This document shows positions 49,401 through 57,483 of a stretch of 64,000 nucleotides of DNA, piece after piece (the stretch's first letter is position 1; each line of letters starts with the position of its first letter). Location of the stretch: positions 2,483,001-2,547,000 of the forward strand of contig NZ_CP042823.1 of assembly GCF_008000895.1 (NCBI RefSeq), in the 5' to 3' direction. The stretch is from Methylobacterium sp. WL1 (lineage in GTDB: Bacteria; Pseudomonadota; Alphaproteobacteria; Rhizobiales; Beijerinckiaceae). Made by a program: the position numbers and the translations under genes. Under the pieces are notes generated by a model, which saw nothing but the letters and a program-made list of their open reading frames with translations, was not told the origin of the DNA and ran no database searches.

Positions 49401-50047
49401 GCGTCCGGGCGCTTGGGCGTCTCCAGCGAGGAGATCGCGTAGCCGGCATCGATCACCGCCCCCGAGCCGGTGCCGCCGGCAACCGACGCCACCACGACGA
49501 CGCGCAGGTCGGTTGAGGTGTCGAGGCCCAGCGCGCGCAACTGCGCCTCGTTCGAGACGTTGGCGAGCACCGCGCCGGCCTTGGCGGTGAGCCGGCCGGT
49601 GAAATTGCGGACCTCGTCGAAGAACAGCAGCCGCGCGATGGCGCGGATCTGGCCCGCACCCTTCGAGGCGTCGATGCGCGACAGGTCCCGAGCGGGAAGC
49701 CAGGAATCGATGTGCGGATAGCTGCGCCGCTCGGCCTGGTAGCGAGCGAGGTTGACGGCCTTCTGCAGGGTCTCGCCCTCGCGGAACGCGACCTTGGCCG
49801 AGAGCGTGTCGGTGGCCGCCGCCCGGCCGGCCTCGCGGGCCTCCAGGGTGTCGGTGTCGAAATACAGGAAGGACGCCGCCGGAAACTGGTCGAGGGCGCT
49901 GATCCGCGTCCCGTTCCAGTCGGCCTGGAGGATCCGGCGACGCAGGCGCAGCAGCACCTCCATGCCGGTGCCGCCAAGCGCCACGAACACGGTCGGGCGG
50001 ACCTTCAGAAGCGTTTCGGTCTCGGCGGCGGGCCGGGCATCAGCCAT
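46484..50047 (-). CDS. Tubulin/FtsZ-superfamily-like protein with C-terminal GYF_2-like domain
   Basis: The 1187-aa protein opens with a Rossmann-like strand and glycine loop, TVFVALGGTGMEVLLRLRRR (19-38). It then has VVVVASVAGGTGSGAVIDAG, whose AGGTGSG (190-196) matches the tubulin/FtsZ signature GGGTG[ST]G. This layout fits the Pfam Tubulin_2 type of tubulin-like protein. A long alpha-helical middle follows. Near the end (about 1119-1172) is FYVYRDTVEGPFPLAELVAQ...GAWIAAGDHP, a GYF_2-like domain, then a poly-Pro tail. It probably binds GTP and may polymerise; this is inferred. It is the last gene of a four-gene operon, 4 bp after the membrane protein gene. It is unrelated in sequence length and architecture to the ftsZ at 2794-4587. 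Confidence 0.8.
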   Translation of the reverse strand: MADARPAAETETLLKVRPTVFVALGGTGMEVLLRLRRRILQADWNGTRISALDQFPAASFLYFDTDTLEAREAGRAAATDTLSAKVAFREGETLQKAVNLARYQAERRSYPHIDSWLPARDLSRIDASKGAGQIRAIARLLFFDEVRNFTGRLTAKAGAVLANVSNEAQLRALGLDTSTDLRVVVVASVAGGTGSGAVIDAGYAISSLETPKRPDAVDLFLVLPSGYVGANKDRVFANGVATLSELEYAMRGNPEPPYVESWGDHARVSRGVERPFSDVYLFDTQNLADQRTGAIGDLYDMMADVLFEDFGNSEFSGRKRSTGVNQTQHKMRKWAPPSPDRAGRAALFSLNYSALGQAVLATRGSLEFEEHAARAGLGMVEAFFGVARGQGERSAERNIPTVEERDRFAADRLALRFSAFEAFPRVLQPAPPGIPEYDLVGTLLQRADGSSIQESVALGVEEAVDAIKAEIASPRDWAPNLRKAAERLRDDILGRTGSGAAYGPRGAEVLDVRAKLEAAWLSDRDGALPAAFYRLLDDQERGGLDYARALIEGVKDLIEADGGALARLTAAADTYARLADEMLAEHFSASLSRLDQVRPGLIFSHRRDAERYLEQAREDLRGSCVLRIRAVAAREGAELLRRVSASLGARTGRDPETGAARYDGLLGALNQGHEDVGRLMRELRLDIAEIRNAIERPSGGTFLVLPSGDLPDKIAVAPAEQLAWAREAFRAYGGSRAIFALLREEEPRADLLNAVREMARCRLGPHRARIPSALDALRELPPAKQRETLELMLLRCMPWIYARFDAFSPGGDQFKTILAVEGSRAFQAEFGPILRASLPPVLGAGEIGFLESSQRGRIVCYCELSGVPLDVLGPLRRDWRTAYAQELDRLDAIPLHNHKDYLRFPDPVAPSAEESDALRETLSLFLRAVCLGLLQRAPETGLWRFAFEPGDWRSVGSERTLRRKLFDRVQRAAIEAQLAEAEAALSPVQNLAMAALFAWTAKRAYAPRRETVNFDAEARVGGVGNAVAASLALRWRQAAVEAGGLPVDPDRLFDTLLARVEDWTKPISGSLSDVSAEEANRDPSDPPALRAVDKRVIEPAAFTTEALLRLASPAAPAPPPPPINLFYVYRDTVEGPFPLAELVAQARTGTLSATTQIHPQGGAWIAAGDHPALAPLLAPPPPPPPVR

Positions 50048-50051
50048 GGTC

Positions 50052-50540
50052 TCAGCGCCTCCGGTCGGGTGCGCGCAGGAACAGCACCAGGGCGGCGCCG
50101 AACAGCACGATGCAGAGCGCGAAGCCGCCCGCCAGCCCCGCCCAGGCCTGCCACAGCCGGCCGACCGTGGCGCTCACCAGGATCGACGCGGTGAGCATCA
50201 GCGCCGAGAACAGCATCCAGCTCGCGCCGTTGGCGGCGTCCAGCGTCGCGCGGCGGTTGATCAGGTGGGCGCGCACGCCCTGGCGGACGAACAGGAACAG
50301 CAGCGCCAGCACCACCAGCGCGGCGGCGCCGAGCGCGAGTTCTGTGGTGGTCGGCCCCCGTTCGAGCCCGCTGAACGGGTTCGCCGCGGTGCTGGATTGG
50401 GCCGGCGGCGGCACGGTCTGGAGCGGATCGGCTTGCGGGGCCGGGTTCTGCGGGGCGGGAATGGTGAAATCCTGGCCCGTCCGGGCCTGGACGCGGACGA
50501 TCCCGGATGGCCCAACGCCATCGCGATACAAAAACATCAT
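50052..50540 (-). CDS. Small membrane protein of the tubulin-like operon
   Basis: The 162-aa protein starts MMFLYRDGVGPSGIVRVQAR, then has a Pro-rich segment and three hydrophobic stretches near its middle and end (LALGAAALVVLALLFLFV, SWMLFSALMLTASILVSATV, GGFALCIVLFGAALVLFL). Its ATG overlaps the stop of the VWA-like gene as ATGA. No family is recognised. The soluble N-terminus plus three membrane helices suggests it anchors partner proteins at the inner membrane. Confidence 0.7.
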   Translation of the reverse strand: MMFLYRDGVGPSGIVRVQARTGQDFTIPAPQNPAPQADPLQTVPPPAQSSTAANPFSGLERGPTTTELALGAAALVVLALLFLFVRQGVRAHLINRRATLDAANGASWMLFSALMLTASILVSATVGRLWQAWAGLAGGFALCIVLFGAALVLFLRAPDRRR

Positions 50541-52072
50541 GCGCCGGTTCCGGGCTCCTGGAGACGGGTTGCTCGGGCCGGCCCCCACAGGCCCGCCCGC
50601 ACCTGCCAGCGGCTGCCGTCCGGGGCACGGACGGTCTGGGCCCGGTACGGCCTGAGGCTCACCCGCTTCTGGACGGTGCCGAGCGTCACGGTGTGCTGCC
50701 TTGCCCGGGTAGCGGCCACCGCCCCGAGGCCGGCAGCGGCAGCGAGTCCCAGGGCAGCCGCGGCGGCAGCGATGAGCGGCCAGGGCGAGAACGCCGCCTC
50801 GATCCGCACCGGCAGACTCACCGAGGCTTCCGAGACTCCGCGATAGTCGCGGAACAGGCCGGGCAGCCGGCCCTCCACGACGCTCGCATCCCCAACCGGC
50901 CCGCCCATCTGGTCTCCGGACAACAATCCGCTGCCGAAGATCGGCCGCACCCGTTCCAGGAAGGCCGGATCCAGCGCCAGGCGCAAGTCCGCCAGCCGCA
51001 GAGTCAGGGTGCCATCCACGGTGCGGCCGTCGGACACCAGACCGGCGAGGCCGACCGGACGCGGGATCGGCGGCAGGGTCAGGACCACCGCGAGCGGCCC
51101 GCTCTCGGCCTGGGGCGCCAGGTCGGTGATGTCGGACGGCGAGACCGCCGCCTGGGCCAGCCCAGTCCCGGCCCCCTCTTCGTTCCAGCGCAGCGCCAGC
51201 CGGGCGGCCGCGACCCGCTGCGGATAGAGGCCGTTCCCCAGGTGGGCGGTGAGCCGCAGGACCGTCCCCGCCGCCGCGTCGGCCCCGCGCACTACCAGCA
51301 CGCCGTTCTCCAGCCCAGCCTGCAACCCTCCGGCGTCGAGGCGGTCGAAGCGCAGCGTCAGGCCGCCGGCCAGCACCGGCTTCAAGCTCACCGGCGGATG
51401 ATTGAACAGGGCCTTCAGTCCGGGTGTGGCCAAGGCGGCCTCGAGCGCCCGGCCCCCGGCCGCGCCGTAGCCGATGCCGTAGATGACGAAGCCGCCGTCC
51501 GAGAAGTTGCGACCCTTCAGGGGCATCCGAACCGGGTAGGCGACGATCCGGCTGATCGCGTCGGACCCGCGCAGCGCCGCGTAGAAAGCGGCGGTGTTGC
51601 GCTCGATCTCAGCGCTGTTGCCCGGGGAGTTCTTGTTGTTGGTGACCATCCAGATCACCCCGTCCCGGCCGCGCAGGCCGATGCGGATCGCGCCGAGCAG
51701 CGCGCCGTTGAAGTCGGCATCGGCATAGGCGCCGCCACCGGCCTTGCGCGGCAGTTCGATCGCCGCGACAGCAGCCCGGACCCGGGCGGAATTGTAGGCC
51801 CCCTCATACAGGATCCGCGGCGAGGGCCGTCCAGGCACCTGTCCGTCCTGGTCGAAGGTCGCCACCGCCACGTCGGCCCCCGGGACCCGGGCCGCGGATG
51901 CCACAAGGGCTTCGACGAGGGGCCGGAACTGAGAGCCCTCGGCGGTCAGGAACGGCTCCATCCAACCGGAATCCTGCACCAGGAAGACCTGCCGCACCGG
52001 CGCATCGGCCAGGGCGCGTCCACCGAGCAAGAGAGCGAGCATCAGCAAGGCCCGCAGGGGCGCCCGGCTCAT
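50537..52072 (-). CDS. Secreted or membrane-anchored protein with degenerate VWA-like domain
   Basis: The 511-aa protein has a signal sequence, MSRAPLRALLMLALLLGGRA, followed at once by VRQVFLVQDSGWMEPF, the first strand of a von Willebrand A fold. The metal-site motif DxSxS is degenerate here as D34-S-G-W-M. Further VWA-like strands are DVAVATFDQDG and IWMVTNNKNS. The rest is beta-rich, with one membrane helix at about 430-456 and a 53-aa cytosolic tail. So the VWA part is periplasmic and the tail faces the cytoplasm. ATGA overlaps couple it to both neighbours. VWA proteins mediate protein-protein contacts. Confidence 0.72.
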   Translation of the reverse strand: MSRAPLRALLMLALLLGGRALADAPVRQVFLVQDSGWMEPFLTAEGSQFRPLVEALVASAARVPGADVAVATFDQDGQVPGRPSPRILYEGAYNSARVRAAVAAIELPRKAGGGAYADADFNGALLGAIRIGLRGRDGVIWMVTNNKNSPGNSAEIERNTAAFYAALRGSDAISRIVAYPVRMPLKGRNFSDGGFVIYGIGYGAAGGRALEAALATPGLKALFNHPPVSLKPVLAGGLTLRFDRLDAGGLQAGLENGVLVVRGADAAAGTVLRLTAHLGNGLYPQRVAAARLALRWNEEGAGTGLAQAAVSPSDITDLAPQAESGPLAVVLTLPPIPRPVGLAGLVSDGRTVDGTLTLRLADLRLALDPAFLERVRPIFGSGLLSGDQMGGPVGDASVVEGRLPGLFRDYRGVSEASVSLPVRIEAAFSPWPLIAAAAAALGLAAAAGLGAVAATRARQHTVTLGTVQKRVSLRPYRAQTVRAPDGSRWQVRAGLWGPARATRLQEPGTGA

Positions 52073-53433
52073 GATGCGCGCAGCCGCAGGGCGTGGCAGC
52101 GGCATTCCGACCGGCTCCACAGGTACAGCATGCCATCGTGCAGCAGCGCCCGCGCATCGCCGATCCGCGACACCGCCAGACCCACCGGCAGCCGGCGCAG
52201 GCCGGCCCCGTGGGCGTGGTGGAGCACGTGCCCGGCCACGGGCGCCGGTAGGCTCTCGCCGCGCAAGAAGCCCCCGCGCGGGCCGGGAATGTCGAGGGCG
52301 AGCAGGATCGTGTCGCGGGTCATCGCCAGCCGCGGCACCAGCAAGTTGCCGGCATGGGCGCCAAGGTTGAGCGTTTCCTCGGAGGCCTGCCAGGGCACAT
52401 CGAACCGCTCCGCGCCGGCATAGGTGCAAGGTCCCGCCGCGAGATGCGGCCCGTCGAGACCGTGGAGACCTGGATCCGGTGCCAGGGCGGCGACGTGGTA
52501 GCGGCCCGCGACCATGCCGAGTTGATGGTGCAAATCGGCCCGGTCGCGCCAGGGGGCTTGGGCGACCACCGGCGCGAAGCCGTCCGGCCAGGGCGTGACC
52601 CGGGTGTCGTCATCGAGCGTCCGGCAGGCGACAAACCCATCCGGACCCGTCCAGAACGAATCGCCGAGCCGGTTCATCCAGGGGCCAGCGAAGTCCGCAT
52701 CCGGCGCGGGGGCGTCGAGGTCGTGCAGCACGAGGACGTTCGATGCGGCCGCTATGCGGCACAGAACGAGACGTCCATGCCGCTCGCCCAGGGCGAGGAT
52801 GTCCCCGCCCCGCCAGCACGGCGCGGATCGGAAGCGCAGGCCCGGCATCCGGGCCTCGGCATGGTCGGAGTGGGGCCCGAGCTGCGGCAGTCGCACGCCG
52901 ACCAGCGCATCGGCGGTGGCATAGGCGATACCCCGGCGGCCCGCCGTCAGGCCCGACCCCACCGGTGCCGGGGGCAGCCGTCCGAGGCCGACGAACCTGC
53001 TTCCGTCCCAGCCCTCGAACGCGCCCAGATTCTCCTGAAACAGGTAGAGCGCGGCCGGATGCCCGGCCCGGATCAGAAGGGGTACGCCGCTCGGCAGCGG
53101 CACCTCAAAGACGCTCTCAGCCGCGACGTCGAGGATCTCCGGGGCCGGCACCGGAACCGGCGGCCCCAGGGCCGCGCCGGTCCCGGGAGCGTACGCGAAC
53201 GCGGCCGGGAACGGCCAACCCTCCCCATCCCGGCGGATGCCGAGATGGGCGATCCGGGCATCCCCGGCGGCGAGTGTGACCCCCGCGACCTCGGCCGCCA
53301 CCGGCCGGCCGCCCGTGAAGCGCCAGAGCTGGCGACCGGGGAGGCTCGTGAGACGCGGGTCCGGATTGATCGGCCAGACGCCCTCCGGTGCGGTACGGGC
53401 GAGCGGCGATGGGTCGTCCAAGCTCACAGGCAC
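52069..53433 (-). CDS. Protein of unknown family, first gene of the tubulin-like operon
   Basis: The 454-aa protein starts MPVSLDDPSPLARTAPEGVW and shows no signal peptide or membrane segment. It is rich in short beta strands with repeating spacing (LWRFTGGRPVAAEVAGVTL, DILALGERHGRLVLCRI, DSFWTGPDGFVACRTL, ARALLHDGMLYLWSR), which suggests a beta-propeller; this is a guess from pattern. Its stop overlaps the VWA gene start as ATGA. It is upstream in a tight operon with VWA-like, membrane and tubulin-like genes and probably works with them. Confidence 0.65.
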   Translation of the reverse strand: MPVSLDDPSPLARTAPEGVWPINPDPRLTSLPGRQLWRFTGGRPVAAEVAGVTLAAGDARIAHLGIRRDGEGWPFPAAFAYAPGTGAALGPPVPVPAPEILDVAAESVFEVPLPSGVPLLIRAGHPAALYLFQENLGAFEGWDGSRFVGLGRLPPAPVGSGLTAGRRGIAYATADALVGVRLPQLGPHSDHAEARMPGLRFRSAPCWRGGDILALGERHGRLVLCRIAAASNVLVLHDLDAPAPDADFAGPWMNRLGDSFWTGPDGFVACRTLDDDTRVTPWPDGFAPVVAQAPWRDRADLHHQLGMVAGRYHVAALAPDPGLHGLDGPHLAAGPCTYAGAERFDVPWQASEETLNLGAHAGNLLVPRLAMTRDTILLALDIPGPRGGFLRGESLPAPVAGHVLHHAHGAGLRRLPVGLAVSRIGDARALLHDGMLYLWSRSECRCHALRLRAS

Positions 53434-53584
53434 CGGTCCATGGATGGGAAAGCGACGGGATCGTTCCCGATTTTTCGCGGGATGGGAAGGGCGTGCGGGA
53501 AAGGCGCGTGCATGTCACTGATCGAGGACGGATCCCCGGACATCCGAGCCCGTCAGGACGCGGGAGCGCAGCGCATCGTATTCG

Positions 53585-54487
53585 TCACAGTTCAGCTGCC
53601 GCATCCGGGTCCAGCCAGCGCCATCCAGTCCCCATCTGGTGACGGAACCATGTGACCTGCCGCTTGGCGTAGGCCCGCGTGTCGGCCTGGCCCCGGGCGA
53701 TCGCGGCCTCAAGATCCAATGCCCCGTCGAGATGGGCGATCAGTCCCGGCACACCGTGAGCGCGCATCACCGGAAGCATGGGATCGAGCTTGCGGGCGCG
53801 CAGGCGAGAAACCTCGTCCAGGGCTCCTTCGGCGACCATCGTGCGGAAGCGGGCGTCGATACGGGTGCGCAGGACCGTGCGGTCAGGCGCCAGAAAAAGC
53901 CTCTCGAGGCTTTGGCCGGCCAGCGGCCCAGGCACGGGGTCGCCGTAAAAACTGGCGATTGGGCGGCCGGTGGCCAAAAAGATCTCCAGGGCACGCATCA
54001 CCCGCATCCGGTCGCTCGGGCGCAGGCGCATCGCGCCGTCGGGGTCATGACGGGCGAGATCGGCGTGCAGGGCCTCGGTCGGGCGGCCCTCGGCCTCGCT
54101 GCGCACCTGCATGCGTACCGCCTCCGGCACCGGTGGCAACTCCGAAAACCCCTGTTCCAGGGCCCGAAAATACAGGCCGGTGCCGCCGACGAAGATCGGC
54201 AGCCGGCCGTCGAGCGTCGCCAGGAGGGCGGCGGCATCCCGGGAGAACTGCCCCGCCGAGTAGTTCACGGCCCCGTCGACATGGCCGTAGAGCCGGTGGG
54301 GCACCCGCGCCTCCTCGTCGGGGGCGGGCCGGGCGGTGAGCCGGCGCAGGTCGCCGTAGACCTGCATGGAATCGGTGTTGATCACGACGCCGCCGTGGCG
54401 CTGCGCCAGCCGGGCGGCCAGCGCTGACTTGCCCGACGCGGTAGGCCCTGCGATGAGGATCGCCGCCGGGCGCCCCCCGGCCTCCAT
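53585..54487 (-). CDS. miaA: tRNA dimethylallyltransferase MiaA
   Basis: MiaA adds a dimethylallyl group to A37 of tRNAs that read U-starting codons. The 300-aa protein has the P-loop [35 protein letters not shown], and [13 protein letters not shown], plus RQVTWFRHQ near its C-terminus, all family motifs. ATG 54487 is chosen because the longer reading overlaps the serB start. It is divergent from serB with only 26 bp between starts. Confidence 0.95.
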   Translation of the reverse strand: MEAGGRPAAILIAGPTASGKSALAARLAQRHGGVVINTDSMQVYGDLRRLTARPAPDEEARVPHRLYGHVDGAVNYSAGQFSRDAAALLATLDGRLPIFVGGTGLYFRALEQGFSELPPVPEAVRMQVRSEAEGRPTEALHADLARHDPDGAMRLRPSDRMRVMRALEIFLATGRPIASFYGDPVPGPLAGQSLERLFLAPDRTVLRTRIDARFRTMVAEGALDEVSRLRARKLDPMLPVMRAHGVPGLIAHLDGALDLEAAIARGQADTRAYAKRQVTWFRHQMGTGWRWLDPDAAAEL

Positions 54488-54513
54488 CCGGTCTGGCAAG
54501 GCGAAACTCCACG

Positions 54514-55407
54514 ATGCTGGTCGCGGTCCTGATAGCAAACCCGGCTCGGCCGTCCATCACCGACGCGGTGCTGGCTGAGGCGCGCGCCGTGCTCGGGACG
54601 GAGCATCCGCCGCGGATCCTGCACGGAGATGTCGCCGCCGAGATCCTGGTGCCGGGCGATCCCACCGACGCCGGTGCCCTCACGGAGCGGCTGCGGATCG
54701 CGCTCTCCGGCGAGCCGATCGACCTCGCCGTGCTGCCGGCCGATGCGCATCGGCGCAAGCGCCTGTTCCTGGCCGACATGGATTCGACCATGATCGAGCA
54801 GGAATGCATCGACGAGCTCGCCGGAACGCTGGGCCTCAAGGATCATGTCGCGGCGATCACCGAGCGGGCGATGCGGGGCGAGATCGCGTTCGAGCCGGCT
54901 TTGCGCGAGCGCGTGGCGCTCCTGAAGAACATCCCGGTCGCCGCGGTGGACGGGCTGATCACCGAGCAACTCAGCCTCACCCCGGGCGGGACGACGCTGG
55001 TGCGTACGATGCGCGCGCACGGTGCCCGGACCTGCCTGGTCTCGGGGGGCTTCACCCTGTTCACCGGGCCGATCGCCAAGATGATCGGGTTCGAGGAGCA
55101 CCGGGCCAACGTGCTCGGCGTCGCGGACGAGCGGCTCACCGGGGTGGTGGTGGATCCGATCGTCGGCAAGGCCGAGAAGCGCGCGGCGCTCATCGAGTTG
55201 CGCGATGGCCTCGGGCTCAGCCCCGCCGAGACCCTGGCGGTCGGTGACGGCGCCAACGACCTCGACATGCTGGACGAGGCCGGCCTCGGTGTGGCCTTCC
55301 GGGCCAAGCCTGCGGTCGCGGCCGCCGCCCGGGTCCGGATCGAGCGCGGCGACCTCACCGCGCTGCTGTACCTGCAGGGCTTCGCGGTGGCCGAGTTCGT
55401 GGTTTGA
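54514..55407 (+). CDS. serB: Phosphoserine phosphatase SerB
   Basis: SerB makes L-serine from phosphoserine, the last step of serine synthesis. The 297-aa HAD-family protein has an N-terminal ACT-like part and the catalytic [16 protein letters not shown] (D88 and D90), [12 protein letters not shown], and [11 protein letters not shown]. In a serine-cycle methylotroph, serine metabolism is central, but this enzyme is also ubiquitous. It is divergent from miaA. Confidence 0.96.
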   Translation: MLVAVLIANPARPSITDAVLAEARAVLGTEHPPRILHGDVAAEILVPGDPTDAGALTERLRIALSGEPIDLAVLPADAHRRKRLFLADMDSTMIEQECIDELAGTLGLKDHVAAITERAMRGEIAFEPALRERVALLKNIPVAAVDGLITEQLSLTPGGTTLVRTMRAHGARTCLVSGGFTLFTGPIAKMIGFEEHRANVLGVADERLTGVVVDPIVGKAEKRAALIELRDGLGLSPAETLAVGDGANDLDMLDEAGLGVAFRAKPAVAAAARVRIERGDLTALLYLQGFAVAEFVV

Positions 55408-55477
55408 CGGGTTCGTGAATGCGGATGCCGTCGAGCATGACGATGGCACACGGCCGGGCTTGGCCCTGAAGGCCTGT

Positions 55478-55654
55478 CTAACCCAAAATCCGGCGCACCA
55501 TCTCGCTCTTTGCGGAAGTGATTGCGCCTTCGGTCGTACCGATGTCTGACTTTATCTTGAGGCTGAGAGCCTCGATGCCGGCCTGAACGTCGCGGATGTC
55601 GCTTTTGGTGATGAGCTTTTCATCGACCCGCGCATCCGCCAAGCGCTTGGCCTA
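55478..55654 (-). pseudogene. Remnant of a coiled-coil protein gene (DUF1640-like)
   Basis: Minus-strand reading gives AKRLADARVDEKLITKSD followed by IRDVQAGIEALSLKIKSDIG and an end SAKSEMVRRILG then stop. This resembles the middle of small alphaproteobacterial coiled-coil membrane proteins with the LxTKSDI and LKIKSDI patterns. A stop codon interrupts it at 55652-55654, no start or membrane helix is found, and the usual C-terminal segment is missing. The rest of the gap between serB and htrA (55408-55825) holds only the htrA terminator. Confidence 0.5.
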
Positions 55655-55761
55655 CTCGAGTGGCCCCTTCGCTTCTCGCGCAGTGCGCAGGCTAACGCGA
55701 CCTGGGACCGAGCGGGAAAGCGCCGCGGAGTGAGTCTCCATGAGCCATTGAGCCTAGCCGC

Positions 55762-55803
55762 AAAAATGAAGGCCGCCGCATCCTTCCGGAGCGACGGCCT
55801 TCA
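55762..55803 (-). terminator. Intrinsic terminator of htrA
   Basis: On the minus strand, TGAAGGCCGTCGC (rc of 55791-55803) pairs with GCGGCGGCCTTCA (rc of 55767-55779), followed by TTTTT (55762-55766). It lies 23 bases after the htrA stop codon and has the classic form of a Rho-independent terminator. Confidence 0.85.
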
Positions 55804-55825
55804 AGCTCACTCGGTCAGATATGGC

Positions 55826-57376
55826 TTACTCGAGCCCGATCGCCACGAAGCGCACATCGCCGGTGGCGCTCGCAACCAACAGCAGGACGGACTTGCGGCC
55901 GTCTTTCTTCAAGGCGTCGACCCGCTTGGACACCTCGGCGGGCGTGCTGACCGCCTCCTGGCCGACCTCGACGATGACTTCGCCGGGCTGGATACGCTTG
56001 TCGGCGGCCGTCGAGTTCGGATCGACGCGCGTGACGACCACGCCCTTCACGGTGTCCTTGATGGAGTACTTCTTGCGCAACTCATCGGTGATGCCGGAGA
56101 GGTTCAGCCCCAGAGCCTGACGGGTCGTGCTCTCGGCTTCGGGCTGGCGCAGGTTGGCGAGCTGCGGCTTGTCGGTGTCCTCGAGCCGGCCGAGCGTGAC
56201 CGGCTTGGTCAGCTCCTCGCCCTTGCGGACCACGACCACGTCGACCTTTTGCCCCACGGGCGTCGACGCAACGATCCGGGGCAGGTCGGCCGACGCCTTC
56301 ACCGGGGCGCCGTTGAACTTCAGGATGACGTCGCCGACGTCGATTCCAGCGGTCTTGGCCGGACCCTTCTCGTCGACGCCGGCCACCAGGGCGCCACGCG
56401 CGCCGCCCTTCAGGTTGAGCGCCTCCGCGGTGGCGTCGTCGACATTCTGGATGCGAACGCCGAGCCAGCCGCGGCGGACCTCGCCGAAGTCGCGCAACTG
56501 GTCGATCACGGGCTTGGCCGTATCCGACGGCACCGCGAAGCCAATGCCCACCGAGCCGCCGGTGGGCGACAGGATCGCCGTGTTGATGCCGATCACCTCG
56601 CCGTCCATGTTGAACAGCGGGCCGCCGGAATTGCCCTTGTTGATGGCCGCGTCAGTCTGAATGTAGTTGTCGTAGGGACCGGACTCGATGTTCCGGCCGC
56701 GCGCCGAGACGATGCCGGCCGAGACCGAGCCGCCGAGGCCGAACGGGTTGCCGATGGCGATTACCCAGTCGCCCGGGCGCATCGTGTCGGACTTGCCGAA
56801 CGGGACTGCCTTCAGCGGGCGCTCGGCAGTGGGCTTCACCCGCAGCACCGCCAGGTCGATCTTCGAGTCCTTGCCGATGATCTCGGCCTTCAGCTTGGTG
56901 CCGTCGTGCAGGATCACCTGGATGTCGTTGGCGTCGCCGATGACGTGATTGTTGGTCACCACGATGCCGGACGTGTCGATGATGAAGCCGGAGCCAAGGG
57001 AGTTCGACTTGCGCTGCTGGCGCGGCGAGTCGTTGTCGCCCCGCTCGCCACCCTTGTCACCGCCCTTGCCGCCGCGGCGGTTGAAGAACTCCTCGAACAG
57101 GTCCTCGAAGGGCGTGCCCGGCGGCAGCTGCGGCATGGTGCGGCTGCTGCGCGCATCGACCGTGGTAGAGGCGGAGATGTTGACCACCGCGTCGGTGACC
57201 TGATCGGCAAGGTCGGCCAGCGAGGCCGGGCCCTTGGCGAAGGCCGTGACCGGAAGGGACGCCGTCGCGAACGAGGCGCCGACCAGGATCGCCGCCATGA
57301 ACGAGCGGGTGCGGGAACGGGGCTGCGCCTGCGCGCGGCCGAAGGACGCCCGGGGGGCGCTCACGACGGGGTGCAT
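55826..57376 (-). CDS. Periplasmic serine protease, HtrA/DegP family
   Basis: The 516-aa protein has a long signal peptide (cleavage near TAFAKG), a trypsin-like domain with H144 (TNNHVIGDA), D174 (DSKIDLAVL) and S250 (GNSGGPL), and two PDZ domains at about 300-390 and 420-510. It would degrade or refold damaged envelope proteins. AAGAGG lies before the ATG at 57376. It follows hflK-hflC on the same strand, a frequent association of membrane quality-control genes. A Gly/Asp-rich insertion at about 100-122 lies in the LA loop region. Confidence 0.94.
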   Translation of the reverse strand: MHPVVSAPRASFGRAQAQPRSRTRSFMAAILVGASFATASLPVTAFAKGPASLADLADQVTDAVVNISASTTVDARSSRTMPQLPPGTPFEDLFEEFFNRRGGKGGDKGGERGDNDSPRQQRKSNSLGSGFIIDTSGIVVTNNHVIGDANDIQVILHDGTKLKAEIIGKDSKIDLAVLRVKPTAERPLKAVPFGKSDTMRPGDWVIAIGNPFGLGGSVSAGIVSARGRNIESGPYDNYIQTDAAINKGNSGGPLFNMDGEVIGINTAILSPTGGSVGIGFAVPSDTAKPVIDQLRDFGEVRRGWLGVRIQNVDDATAEALNLKGGARGALVAGVDEKGPAKTAGIDVGDVILKFNGAPVKASADLPRIVASTPVGQKVDVVVVRKGEELTKPVTLGRLEDTDKPQLANLRQPEAESTTRQALGLNLSGITDELRKKYSIKDTVKGVVVTRVDPNSTAADKRIQPGEVIVEVGQEAVSTPAEVSKRVDALKKDGRKSVLLLVASATGDVRFVAIGLE

Positions 57377-57483
57377 AGTCGACCTCTTCAAGAACGCGTT
57401 TCCGGTTTCGCGGGCCGCCGACCGGAATCGGCCGCCCGCGCATTTTCTTGCATCGTAGTCTGCTGGCGCCGGGGCGCCAGCGG

